Part shown: piece by piece, positions 22,787-33,290 of the stretch
Layout: every line of letters starts with the position of its first letter
Numbering within the stretch: the first letter of the stretch is position 1
Origin: Fomitopsis serialis
Lineage: Eukaryota > Basidiomycota > Agaricomycetes > Polyporales > Fomitopsidaceae
NCBI RefSeq assembly: GCF_022376445.1
Contig: NW_025955087.1
Span: 1 to 64,000, forward strand
DNA length: 64,000 bases
Reading direction: 5' to 3'
The notes under the pieces: generated by a model
Database searches by the model: none
What the model was told of the DNA's origin: nothing
The model's input: only the letters and a program-made list of their open reading frames with translations
Position numbers and translations under genes: made by a program

Positions 22787-23705
22787 TCAGTCATACAAGC
22801 CGGGAATATAGGGTATAGGAGAGGGTGCCCTAGACGCTGGCATTGACTGAAACCCGGTGGGCGACCAAGTTAGCAAATCCTCGCTCTCTGTTCGAGGTGT
22901 AGGCTTCTCCACAGGAAGACCAAGTTCAGTCCTGATGTTCAGCTGTTCATGGTAAGGTACGTCGATCGTGGACATGGTGCTATATATCGAATGGCTCCCC
23001 GGCGGCGGCGGCGGTGCCCGATACCCTGGAACGATGTTGACTTGACGCAGCTTCTGACGCATGGCAGAGATACGGATGGTCTCCAGCAGCCCGAGCAGCT
23101 CTCCTTCGCTAGGAGAGATCGGACGGCTGCGCTCGCACATCTTCAAGACCGCGTCGAGATACCAGTCGTGCATCTGATGTCTGCGCGCGGTCGTGATCTG
23201 CAGCGCCAGCGTAGGCGAGTCGACGTGAACCCTCATCATCTGCTTCACAGCCAGCTTGCGCACGCTGTCGAACTGCCACTTGACTGCGAGGTCGAGGACA
23301 GCGGCCCACTCCTCGGCCTGCAGGACATCGATCTCCCCGATGGAGCTACCATATGTCGTAAGCATTCAACGTTCGACGAGATGGACACCGCTACTATACC
23401 TTGGATAAAGGCATGCGAGCAGGCACGCAAAGTCGGCGCTTTTCGTGCCTTCGAGCAGGATCGGGTTGTCATCGGTACGCCCCTCGTCGGAGTGCATGGA
23501 GAACATGTCCTGGAAGACAGGTGAATCACGCTTGAGGAAGTAGCGATGGACGTTGAAGAGAGTCTCCTCGACCTGCGGACAGGAGACACAATCAAGTCGC
23601 TATCGGTGAGTGTGCGCGTCCTCGATACTATTAGCTCGTTGAACGTACCAGGAATATAGCGTTCCCGTCGTCGAAGTAGAAGCGGTCGTGTTTACTGGGA
23701 GCCAT
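22787..23705 (-). CDS. BTB/POZ domain protein, subtype A (copy A1)
   Basis: Three exons from the ATG at 23705: MAPSKHDRFYFDDGNAIFL, then VEETLFNVHRYFLKRDSPVFQDMFSMH...DNPILLEGTKSADFACLLACLYP, then IDVLQAEEWAAVLDLAVKWQFDSVRKLAV. The first two exons form the BTB fold; the last carries the BACK-like helical region common in agaricomycete BTB proteins (MCERSRPISPSEGELLGLLETIRISAMRQKL) and a Pro-rich tail ending at 22787. BTB proteins dimerise and can link substrates to Cullin-3 ubiquitin ligases. Target unknown. All frames join without indels. Confidence 0.8.
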
Positions 23706-24018
23706 CGGTATGTTGAGTGAGGTTGAATGTGGTGGTATTCGACTCGGATTATTAGTAGGATTAAACGCCTCACCAGCCATCGATGTGAATGTGTTGAGGC
23801 ATCTAAGGTTTATGAGCATGTCCAGCAGGTACACAACGTGTACGGGGGGATGCAGCATTGAGCGTTCTATGCCATAATTGGTGCCAGACTGCCTTCTCAT
23901 GAATCCAATCGGGGTAATCCGAACTGCGTGTTTGTCACATCCCCATCGAGTATGCCTCTCGGATATTGAACATTATACAGCCTGAGTCTCTGTGCCGTCA
24001 CATTAATCGTGTCTAGGC
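23706..24018. other. Spacer between BTB genes A1 and B1
   Basis: About 310 nt with no recognisable gene; it holds the upstream region of A1. Confidence 0.5.
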
Positions 24019-24877
24019 TCACATAGTGTCAAATACCTCGAAGAACTGTACAATCGTTTTTTCGGGCATGCCAGTCAGCGTTGTCAGTATGAGCCGGTCT
24101 TTCCTCACTGTGCGCTCGCGTAAGTGCCCTATAACGTATGCAGCAACTGTTCCCAGCCGCCTAGTCTCCGACGGAGTCAAGGGCTCGTCTCGTTCACACA
24201 GCTATTTGCCTGCGGGGCCAATGATGCCCGGGAGAGCGAATTGCCGTGCAAGCGCGATTTGGTCCGCCAAAGTGGCAACTTCATAGTCTCCCGTGGGCAG
24301 AGTAGACAATTCTTTCAACCTGCGCGCGCTCCGGATATTCTTGTCTAACCAACTTCAGGAAGTCGCTTCGCCGCAAAGCTCACAATGCTGTCGAATTGCC
24401 ACATGTGAGCGAGGCGGAGGACAGACGTCCACTCGTTCGTTGTTGTGAGCTCATAGTGCGCGAATCCACTGGGGTGGGGCGCTAAGTTCAGTATCCTCGT
24501 AGTAGTTGCTGTACGGACAAGAGAGGTCAGACTGACCTAGGGTACATTATGCAAAGAAGCCGCTCGAAGTCCTGCACGCTGATCTGTCCGAGTATGATGG
24601 GATTCTCATCTGCGCTGCCTTCTAGCGGCTCTCCCTCGACAGGCTTGCTGAGAAACATGCCTTCAAAGGCACTCGAGTATTGTTGAAAGAAGTAACGGTG
24701 CACATTGAAGAGGACGTCTTCCACCTGCGACCCCGGATGAGTGATATGCCACAGCTAGTATCATCAAAGTATCAGAACCTGACGCACTTGGAAGATCACA
24801 TTGCCGTCTTGAAAGTAAAAACGATAATGCCTTCGAGGCCGGATCGATGCAGTCTCATCGCCGTCGGCTTTGAGCAT
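24019..24877 (-). pseudogene. BTB/POZ protein gene, subtype B (copy B1), with in-frame stop
   Basis: From the ATG at 24877: MLKADGDE...HYRFYFQDGNVIFQ, then VEDVLFNVHRYFFQQYSSAFEGMFL...ENPIILGQISVQDFERLLCIMYP, then NEWTSVLRLAHMWQFDSIVSFAAKRLPEV. After a putative 66-nt intron it continues YEVATLADQIALARQFALPGIIGPAGK, a TAG, then LCERDEPLTPSETRRLG to the end. Copy B2 has ...PAGVQLCARAEPLS at the same place, so the stop replaces the glutamine codon without any change of frame. That is a substitution-type nonsense mutation, unlike the one-base gaps seen elsewhere. The truncated protein would still keep the BTB fold. Confidence 0.65.
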
Positions 24878-25406
24878 CGCGGCAGGTAATGGGGGTGTGG
24901 ATGTGAAGGCAAGTCACGGATCGGATGCATATAACGACCCTAAGGTACTATCATATGAGCGTCGTGCACCGATACAGTTCAGATAGAAGCTACTAGTACA
25001 CACATACCATCCTCAAGACTTCATGCATATCAAGTTGCAATCGCGAAGCCTTGCGTGAGAAGGTTCCCTTGCATATCCAATACGGCCGGTCGTCTTTGGT
25101 CCACAACGGGCCCGGAATATAGCGTCAGCGTGTATTGGGATCAGAAGTATGCCTAGTCTAGGCCTGAATAGATGAACGAGAGACAATGCAAGTTCGACAG
25201 ATAGATATCATGTAGTACACGGGTGCGCAATCACTTCGAATTCAGCTCCACGGAGACGCGTGAACCAGTGTACACATGCAGATAACGGCCATACTGCTGC
25301 TCGTTGAGATATGATGAGACGACAAGTGCGGTACGGCGAATGACAGGGCTAGACATTGCGCACCTCGGCTCTGTGAAGTCGAAGCCCATAGCGCTTGTGC
25401 ATGGTG
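24878..25406. other. Spacer between BTB genes B1 and A2
   Basis: AT-richer sequence without a recognisable gene. Confidence 0.5.
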
Positions 25407-26327
25407 TTATCTGGGCAGCAAGGTCAGTGAATGAATGAGAACGTAGGACACCCTAGGCATTCTTACATCAATCGAACATGGAAGGCGGTATGATTTGCGG
25501 GTTGGCGCACGCCACGTGTCAACCTGAAGGGCATACAACCAGTCCAGGTCCTCCAGGAGGTCCTCTGCCGGGAGACCAAGCTCAGCCCTGATAGCCTCTC
25601 TCTGAGCAACAGAGATGCTGATGGTTGTTAGACGGTCGAATACAGAGAGGTCCTTAGTAGGCCCCGCTCTGTGCAACTTCTGTCGGATGGCCGAGATCCG
25701 GGCGGTCTCCAGCGTACCTAAGTGCTCGGCTTCTTCAGGGGAAATTGGGCGTCCGCGCTCGCACATCTTCAAAAATGTCTGCCAATACCACGTTTCCATG
25801 TTATGTCTGCGTGCCGTTGCGACTTGCACCGCCAGCGTAGACGAATGATGTTCGATGTTCGTCAACTTCCCACAACTAGCTCGCGGATGGCGTCGAGCTG
25901 CCATCTGACTGACAGATCGACGACTAAAGCCCATTCTTCGGCTAGCATGTAATCGACTTGTCCAATGATCCTGAATGCTCATTGTCAGTACGACTGGTCA
26001 CTTGTGTATCATGGAGCATACCGTGGATAAAAACATGCCAATAGGCTCGCGAAACCGAGGCTGTTCGTTCCTTCGAGCAGGACAGGCTTGTCGTCTGACT
26101 GCCCCTCATCCGACTCCATAGAGAACATGTCCCGGAAGACGGGCGACTCGCGGACCAAGAAGTAGCGGTGGACTTTGAAGACTTTATCCTCGACCTGTAA
26201 GTTCGATGATCGGGTCGCCATCCATGAGTATTCACGCCACGGTGTTTCAGTGTTGGTTCTAACGACGTACCAAAAAGATGATATTCCCGTCGTCGAAGTA
26301 GAACTGATCGTGTCTCGTGGGTGCCAT
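25407..26327 (-). CDS. BTB/POZ domain protein, subtype A (copy A2), with one apparent frameshift
   Basis: Three exons from the ATG at 26327: MAPTRHDQFYFDDGNIIFL, then VEDKVFKVHRYFLVRESPVFRDMFSME...DKPVLLEGTNSLGFASLLACFYP, then VDYMLAEEWALVVDLSVRWQLDAIRELVV. Here the frame slips, and it continues GKLTNIEHHSSTLAVQVATARRHNMETWYWQTFLKMCERGRPISPEEAEHLG to the stop at 25407. Adding one G in the GGG run (CCC on the plus strand near 25870) restores ELVVGKLTNIE and one continuous protein like A1. This is most simply a sequence error in an intact gene, but a real frameshift cannot be excluded. Confidence 0.7.
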
Positions 26328-26665
26328 GAGACAGTCGAGGGATACGGCCTGAGAACGAGTGATGAGTCCGCAGAGGTACAAGCTTATAAGACGGAACGGT
26401 CCGATGCCCACCAATGCGGGCTGACACACGCACATCCTATTGATGACATGAAGTTCAACTGGGGAGACAGCAGGTTGGAACGTGTTCGGAAGGTCGCAGT
26501 GCTCAGCCTATCTCTGGAGATCTCTGCCAACTGTGAACATCTATCATCGTCAGAATTGTACTCACGGATTCGGTCACTGGTGTGCCAAAATCACAGAGCC
26601 AATGATTTGAGATATCCTGCTACAGAAGAAAGGAGCAACAATGACATTTCATCACAACACGCGAC

Positions 26666-27416
26666 CTATGATTTGTCCAAGGCCGCGAAAGCCTCCGTAA
26701 TCTTCTGTTCGTCCTTTATTGATACCGCCTGATTCTGCCATTTCGTCCTATATCCTTCGCGCAATGACCATATAATATGGGCGGCGTCCACACCCAGTAT
26801 CTTTGTCTCCTCAAGAGACAAAGGCTCGGCTCGAGCACACAGCTGTACGCCCGCAGGTCTGATGATGTTGGGTAGATTGAACTCCCGCGCTAGAGCGATT
26901 TGCTCTACCAGAGTAGCGTAGCTAGGCAGCCAGTCCGCTGCGAGTTTCACAATGCTGTCGAACTGCCATCTGTGTGCGAGACGAAGAACGGAGATCCATT
27001 CGTCTGTGGCTCCTAGCTGCCAGGCATGAAACGCACTGTGTACAACAGCATAATTCACCGGGTGAAGAAGCCTCCATGCATGAACTGGACTCACTCTGGA
27101 TAAAACACCTGCAATAGCCGCTCGAAATCCAACGCACTGGTCTGCTCAAGTACGATGGGCACGCAATCGGCGCTCCCTTCTAGGGGCACTCCTTCGGTAG
27201 GTTGGCACAGGAACATGTCGTGGAAACCTTTTGAGTAATGCTCAAAGAAGTAACTGTGGACCTTGAAGAGCACGTCTTCCACCTGCATGCCAGTGAATGG
27301 TTTCAGCATCGATATGGCTTGGCACGGTTCCACAGTAGACACACCTGAAAAACGACAGTTCCGTCTCCAAGATAGAATCGCTCGTGCCGATGGGGAGAGG
27401 CCACTGCAGCATTCAT
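26666..27416 (-). CDS. BTB/POZ domain protein, subtype B (copy B2)
   Basis: Three exons from the ATG at 27416: MNAAVASPHRHERFYLGDGTVVFQ, then VEDVLFKVHSYFFEHYSKGFHDMFLCQPTEGVPLEGS...PIVLEQTSALDFERLLQVFYP, then AFHAWQLGATDEWISVLRLAHRWQFDSIVKLAADWLPSYATLVEQIALAREFNLPNIIRPAGVQLCARAEPLSLEETKILG to the stop at 26666. The sequence is intact and serves as the reference for the interrupted B1. The long loop between BTB strands (QPTEGVPLEGSAD) separates subtype B from subtype A. Probable ubiquitin-ligase adaptor; target unknown. Confidence 0.8.
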
Positions 27417-27940
27417 AGCCGTGAGCAAAGTCGTACATACTACACGCATGTCTGACGACTCGCGATCGGACAATGCGCTGAAATCATCACACTTAACTAG
27501 TTCAAGGCAACTGGATCTTTTGATCTCAAGTACGTATCTCAGGACAGGAGAAAGATGACAGTGTATACAGGATTCACAGTTCAACGTAGTACAACTCTGG
27601 GTGCATGCAGTAGATGTTCGAGTAGTTCGCAGCGTGAGCAGCTTGAAATAAATGAGCGCTAATAAGCGTACTCTGTCACGTGGCCTGAAATGCCCTCGAC
27701 TCCGAGTCTCGAGACGACGAGAAGTCCGTATGCTTAGCCGCAACGTACCTCTCTGAGTCTCTATAAGTATGCTATTATCGTCTGCATGTTCGTCCGAACG
27801 CCTGGACGAGCCGGAAATGTCCCGCAGGGCTGTCGGTTCCAGTGAGTCTGACGGTCAGCAGCACGTGAGTCTCATCTCACACGTTCGCATGCCAGAGGAT
27901 AGCTCTAAAGAGAACCTTATTTCAATGCCGGTATTTTGTC
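27417..27940. other. Divergent promoter region between BTB genes B2 and A3
   Basis: No recognisable gene. B2 reads left and A3 reads right from this interval. Confidence 0.5.
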
Positions 27941-28015
27941 ATGCCAACTTGGATTGACGGTACTTATATGAGCGGTCCTTTGCCCCATGGTTCTCCTCTA
28001 GCTCCTGCCACTACT

Positions 28016-28920
28016 ATGCAAACTGCGAAGCGCAAGAAGAGTACCATGGCTACATCAGAGTCGCTTCGAAGGCATGAACGTTTCTATCTCGAGGATGGGA
28101 ACGTCATTTTTCAGGTACATACAAGGGGTATTCATCCGTCTTCATTAACCCTGAGACCATGTACTTTCCAGGCTGAGAACGTGCTCTTCAATGTGCACCG
28201 TTTCTTCCTGAAGCGAGGCTCCCCAGTGTTCTCTGACATGTTCTCGCTCGACTCGGACGAAGGGCGATCTGACGATACCCCCATCCACCTGCAAGGTACC
28301 GCCGCCGTCGACTTTGAGCGATTCCTGTCGTGTTTGTATCCCAAGTTCGTTGTTCTCTCGATGAGTGTCATCACTAGTGTCATCGCTATGTCCGCTCATT
28401 ACGTCTCGACAGGAAAATGTGGGAGGTTGACGACATGCCGTTTGGCGCATGGGCGTCGGTACTCAGTTTTGCCATGAAGTGGCAGTTCGACGTCATCCGC
28501 GATCTCGCTGTCACGCATCTGAAAGATATCCGTACGGATGCTCCGACCCTCGCCGGGCAGATCGCACTAGCAAGCAAGCACCAGCTCGATGGTTGGTGCT
28601 GGGAGGCATGCCTGAAGATCTGCGAGCGCGGTTCCCCCCTGACGGAAGAGGAAGGGGCGCAGCTTGGTCTTACGAAGACCGTTCGCATCTCTGCGATCAG
28701 GCAAAAAGTGCGCAGTCAAGGATCGAGCGGAGGATATGATAACGTCCGCATTGCGCTGGAGGACTATGACAAGGCCAAGAAGGAGCTTCGAGATGGAACG
28801 GAGGGGCAGTACATGGGCGCACAGGCACGCAGAGGCAGCCGCACGTTGAGGGGCGCCACCGTTACTGGCGGTGGATGGGGATCTAGTACTATTATCAACG
28901 ACGGTTGGGGTGATTTCTAA
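28016..28920 (+). CDS. BTB/POZ domain protein, subtype A (copy A3)
   Basis: Three exons; the start is one of several in-frame ATGs (27941, 27968, 28016, 28046), of which 28016 gives a short basic leader before LRRHERFYLEDGNVIFQ. Exon 2 has ENVLFNVHRFFLKRGSPVFSDMFSLDSDEGRSDDTPIHLQGTAAVDFERFLSCLYPK. Exon 3 has MPFGAWASVLSFAMKWQFDVIRDLAVTHL, ICERGSPLTEEEGAQLGLTKTVRISAIRQKV and a Gly/Arg-rich tail ending GGWGSSTIINDGWGDF at 28918-28920. It is the only BTB copy on the plus strand and has no disruption. Confidence 0.8.
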
Positions 28921-29236
28921 GCCGGGGTTCGACAGCAAACGTTACAGCTACGTAAGTACTGGTATTGACCATACTGTTTCCATGACCTCGAGCCGCGTAG
29001 TGGCTCTCGCAATGTTCGGTTTATCAACGACAATTGTCTCGAGAGATGTTCTGAGCGAGAGTGAAACAGCGGGTATGTACACCATTTTGCAAAACCGTAC
29101 TATGATTTTGAGAACAAACGTGACGCGAGGACGATTCTCTGCAGACAGCGCAATCCAAATCCTCAGGTATCTCGAATAAACGAAATCGATCGTGATCATC
29201 GCGGGGGTCCACTCTAAGCGTCCACAACAGACGACC

Positions 29237-31889
29237 TCACAGCTTAGGCTTAGTTGCCTGCTGGGCGCGCAAGCGATCACGCAGCACCCTGCGCAGGAGC
29301 TTCCCACTCGGGTTACGCGGAATCACGTCGATAAACTCGACGCCGCCCGTGAGGCGCTTGAAATGCACCTTGTTGTCCGCCACATGCTGCAACCGTAGTG
29401 AGTACGACGACGTCCAGCGCTCAGCGCCCAGTAGTTTCGGCAAGCGAGACTGACCTTGATGACCGCAGCCTTGATCTTGTCTCCCTCCGCAGGGTCCTTC
29501 TTGATCCGCTCATGCGCGTCAGGGCTTGGGACGATGAACGCGTAGGGCACCTCTCCACTGTACTCGTCTGGCTTGCCTACGATGCAGACGTCGGACACGT
29601 CCTTGAGCTCGAGGATATGGCCCTCCAGCTCCGGAGGCGCGACTATGGCGGACAAAACGGGTAAGCAAAGGTTTGTAAGGTACATACAGGTTCTGACCGA
29701 CCTTGGAAGCCCCTGACCTTGATCAAATCCTGGCAAGGAGAGGTCAACACGACAGGGTAACTAGGAACAAGTGCCTACAAACCTTGATACGGTCCACGAC
29801 GAACAGCTCGTTCGCATCATTGACATATACCTCGTCGCCAGTGTGGACCCATCCGTCCCTGAACGTCTCCTTCGTCCTAGCAGGGTACACATGGTCAGTA
29901 CATCAGTCACCACGCACGCACAGCGACGACTGACGCTTTCTCGTTGTTGAGGTACCCGAGCGCGTTTGACGGGCTCTTGACGACGAACTCGCCCGTCTCG
30001 CCGCGGGGCGCAAGGCTCCCGTCCGGGCGGACGACCTTGATGACAACGCCGGGGAGCAGCCGGCCCGCGCTTCCGGGCGTGCAGACGTGCTGCTCGCGCT
30101 GCGGGAACGCGATCACCGTGCTCGTCTCGGTCATACCTCAAGGCAATGTCAGGCGGTCGCAAGCTGGGAAGGCCAGGGGGAGCGCACCGTAGCCCTGGCC
30201 GATCCGCACCTTCGGGAAGAGCTTCGCGAGCTGCTGGGTGAGCTCGGCGGAGAGCGGCGCCGCACCGCTCGCAACGAAGTGCAGACTGCTGAGGTCGAAC
30301 TTCTTCACGGCGGGGTGCTGCGAGTCGCTGTGGGCATGTGCGTATGGTACGACAAGAGGTGAGCGCACCTTGCAGAGAGCGACGATCATGGGCGGGACGA
30401 CACTGAATAGGAGAGTTCGTGAGACGCGGTACGCGAGAACGAGAGTATACATACGTCAGGAAGTTGATGCGATGACGCTGGATGCTGTTCAGGAACGCGA
30501 GGAAGTCGAACTTCGGCGTGACAACTACGGTTTGCTGCGAGACGTAAGCCTATGCCAACTCGACCCAAACGTGATCACACTCACTCCGTAGAATGCCTCG
30601 AAGTGCATGATGACCACGATCCCATATATATCTGAGGGACCGTCAGGTATGTATCATCGGCTATGGTGGGCAGCGCAACGTACGGTAGAACGGCAAAACT
30701 GCAGCAAAAAATGTTAGTCTCGCCGACTCTCTGTCAATGAGCGCACTGACCCGCGATGCCGACATCCCCAGGTCTTATCTTCCGCTGGTGGGGTGGAAGG
30801 GTGTCCGCCTGGCAGTAAGACGCGATCTGGATGACATTCGAGATCACGCTATAATGCGGGATTTTCACAGCCTTCAACGCCGGTCAGCTTCTGGCACGAG
30901 CGCCATCTGAAGCACGTACCTTCGGCAGCCCCGTCGTCCCGCTAGAGAAGCTCAAGAACGCGAGCTTTGTCTTCGCCTCACCCTTCTTGAGCTTCCTTTC
31001 CGTGAACGCCTTCTTCGCCTTCGCACCCTCAGCGACGAGCTGCGGCACCGTCGCGAACTGCGCTCCCGCAGCCTTCTCCTTCTCGGGAAGTGACTCCAGC
31101 AGGACGATCCGGTCGGCGGGGAGCTTCGCGATCTTGGCGGCCTCGAGCGCGACGCTAAGATTCCAGGGATGCACGACGAGTAGCTTTGCCTTGGTCGTCG
31201 TCAGTGAGTGCACGAGCTCCTCCGCCGTGTACGAAGGGTTCGTAGCGCTGTGTAGGGGGTATCAGTCAAGGAGGGATGCTTGAATGGGGACAATACTGAC
31301 GTGATGACGGCACCGAGGCGGAACGCGGCCCTGGCGTCTCCTTCAGGAGGTGGGACTCGGAAGAACAGCTTAAGACGTACCAAATCACAATTGGGTAGTC
31401 TTACATTTCGGTGAGCACACGGACCAGTCAAGTATGAGGTGTACTCACCGACGTGGTTCGGACTGAAGATGCAGACTAGACGACGTCGCAACGACTGTCA
31501 AGCGGGTGTCAATCCGGTGAGTAGAGACACGCACCCGCGTCATCCTCGCCTGAATACTAGAATGAAGACCTGCACCGAGCGCTACCGTATGACGGGACTC
31601 ACCAAGCTTCCATTTTGAATGTAAGGCGTTGGCCAGCGCGTTCGTGCGGAATTTGACCTGCCAACAGTTGAATCAGGTTCATCCGCTTCGGCGCGAAGGG
31701 GATATTCAACTTGGTATCAGTGCTCACCTCGTCATATTCCACTTTCCTGCCGCTCTCGTCCTCAATGTACCAGGGTCGATGATTCGGTGGCACTGGACGC
31801 GTCGAATGCTGGTGATCCAGCATGAACTGCACGATGGAGAGGTCATCTGGGATGGGCGCAAGGTTTCCGGTACCGTATATCTCAGCCAT
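29237..31889 (-). CDS. 4-coumarate:CoA ligase-like acyl-CoA synthetase (copy 2)
   Basis: Paralogue of the ligase at 4387-7294, in the opposite orientation, with the same multi-exon layout. From the ATG at 31889: MAEIYGTGNLAPIPDDLSIVQFMLD, IFSPNHV near 31450, TKLAFLSFSSGTTGLPK near 30930, HIYGIVVIMHFEAFY near 30620, and KKFDLSSLHFVASGAAPLSAEL near 30270. GMTETSTVIAFPQ near 30130, GWVHTGDEV near 29850 and PRNPSGKLLRR near 29290 complete the ANL core. The frames join without indels. The C-terminus is ThrLysProLysLeu; PKL is a weak, non-canonical PTS1, whereas copy 1 ends in AKL, so location may differ or may also be peroxisomal. Substrate unknown. Confidence 0.9.
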
Positions 31890-32295
31890 TCTGGGTGCAG
31901 TCTCGAGGGAGAAAGAGCAACTCGAGGTCGACGTGTCGACGGCAAGGGTGTTGCAGGGTGTTGCCCGGGTGTTGCTTAACATATTGCCTTGGTGAATCGG
32001 TGATCTGTAAAGCCGATTTGAGAGTGGTATCAGGTGCTTCTCGGACACGGAGGAACCAATGTGCCCTGCTCAGGCTTGGCTCACACTGCTCAGGCAATTT
32101 CACGCGTCGTCGAAACGTCGAGTACTTCAGTGTGGCAAGCTCTGAGTTGGCTCGTACTGATTCGCGCAGAACAACACTCATGTGTTGGTACACCGCGCAC
32201 ATACTAGTATATATTTGATTATAATGTCCCGGTGCCCGATCCCATCTACATTGCAGATCTTCTCGGCATACTTACAAGTTTGCCTCCTGAGGACA
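31890..32295. other. Upstream region of acyl-CoA ligase 2
   Basis: Promoter-side spacer between the ligase and the LTR element. A possible in-frame upstream extension exists, but the family start is at 31889. Confidence 0.5.
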
Positions 32296-32300
32296 ACACG

Positions 32301-32744
32301 TGTGAGGAATCCGGCTCGTCGGCGCGTTGGCGCGGGTGGGCGTAGCGTCGGCGAGGTCGGAAACACACGGGAAGTCGATAGTCGGACGCGGACACAGGTG
32401 AGTAGGCAACGTCCTCGTATCGAAGCTTGGGCATTTGCCCGTCGTAGGTACTGTATTTATACATGAGTGAACGTGGACCGAATCGGGCGAACCAGGCATA
32501 TGATGTAAGCGAGAAGAGTCAGAGAACAAAGGACGAGTGGCAAGCTGTGGCACAGGTCGCCACTCCGATGCCACTCCGAGCATAGCATGTACAGATTAGG
32601 AATGGGTCTATAACGAGTCTGCGGCGAGTCAGGAAAGAGAAAGGAAAAGGAAAAGGAAAGAAAACAATATATCTATTCGGACGAGCGTCGGGCGCTCGTG
32701 CGATGTATCCCGGCGCTAGCGCTTACGCTTACGCGTCCCTTACA
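32301..32744 (-). repeat. 3' LTR of the gag-only element
   Basis: 444 bp, same length and sequence as the other LTR where compared. It contains a TATTTATACATG segment that may serve as a core promoter or processing region. Confidence 0.9.
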
Positions 32745-32754
32745 TTCGCCCTCC

Positions 32755-32777
32755 AAGACTTGTCCTTGACAAGTCTT
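32755..32777. repeat. Perfect 10-bp inverted repeat just inside the 3' LTR
   Basis: AAGACTTGTC, a 3-nt spacer, then GACAAGTCTT. This is a perfect stem-loop located beside the putative polypurine tract. Confidence 0.85.
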
Positions 32778-32835
32778 CAGGAGCGCCGGGTACATCTGCG
32801 TGCGCGACGCGTCAGTCATTACCATCGCCATCACT

Positions 32836-33285
32836 TCAATAGTGAAAAATCGAGTCGGCGTCCTCGAAGTCGCGCGGTGCGTCCGTCCTGCCCTTCGCGG
32901 CCTTCACGTTCTCGCGGCCCTTCTGACATGCAGTCTGCATATGGACGCGGACCTGGCAAGGGGAATTGGACGACGCAATCAGGGGATTGGTCGGGATCTG
33001 CGCCTGTCCGGTGTGCCAGCACTGCGGATGACCAGTATCAGACGCTTGGAAGGCAGTGTCAGGGAAGAGCGAGGTGAGTCCGCTATCGATAGCTTGCTGG
33101 TCGCTGAACATCGCGCCGTCGACGCTCTCAGGATGCAGATCGCGACTCCACCGACTGTGACGACCATGACGGCGACGGCGGCGGCGTGCACGCGAACTAG
33201 TTCGTGGATCCATCTTGGGACTCCTAGCCGCGTCGCCTTCACCCTGGTCACTACCCCCACAAAACCCTGAAGACCTCTGAGTCAT
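32836..33285 (-). CDS. Small second ORF of the LTR element, unknown
   Basis: About 149 residues from the ATG at 33285, six nucleotides after the Gag stop and in another frame. The N-terminal half is basic (RARRRRRRHGRHSRW), the C-terminal half acidic at its end (DFEDADSIFHY). It does not show polymerase motifs. It could be a residue of a deleted pol gene, a small accessory protein, or chance. Confidence 0.3.
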   Translation of the reverse strand: MTQRSSGFCGGSDQGEGDAARSPKMDPRTSSRARRRRRRHGRHSRWSRDLHPESVDGAMFSDQQAIDSGLTSLFPDTAFQASDTGHPQCWHTGQAQIPTNPLIASSNSPCQVRVHMQTACQKGRENVKAAKGRTDAPRDFEDADSIFHY

Positions 33286-33290
33286 CGCGT

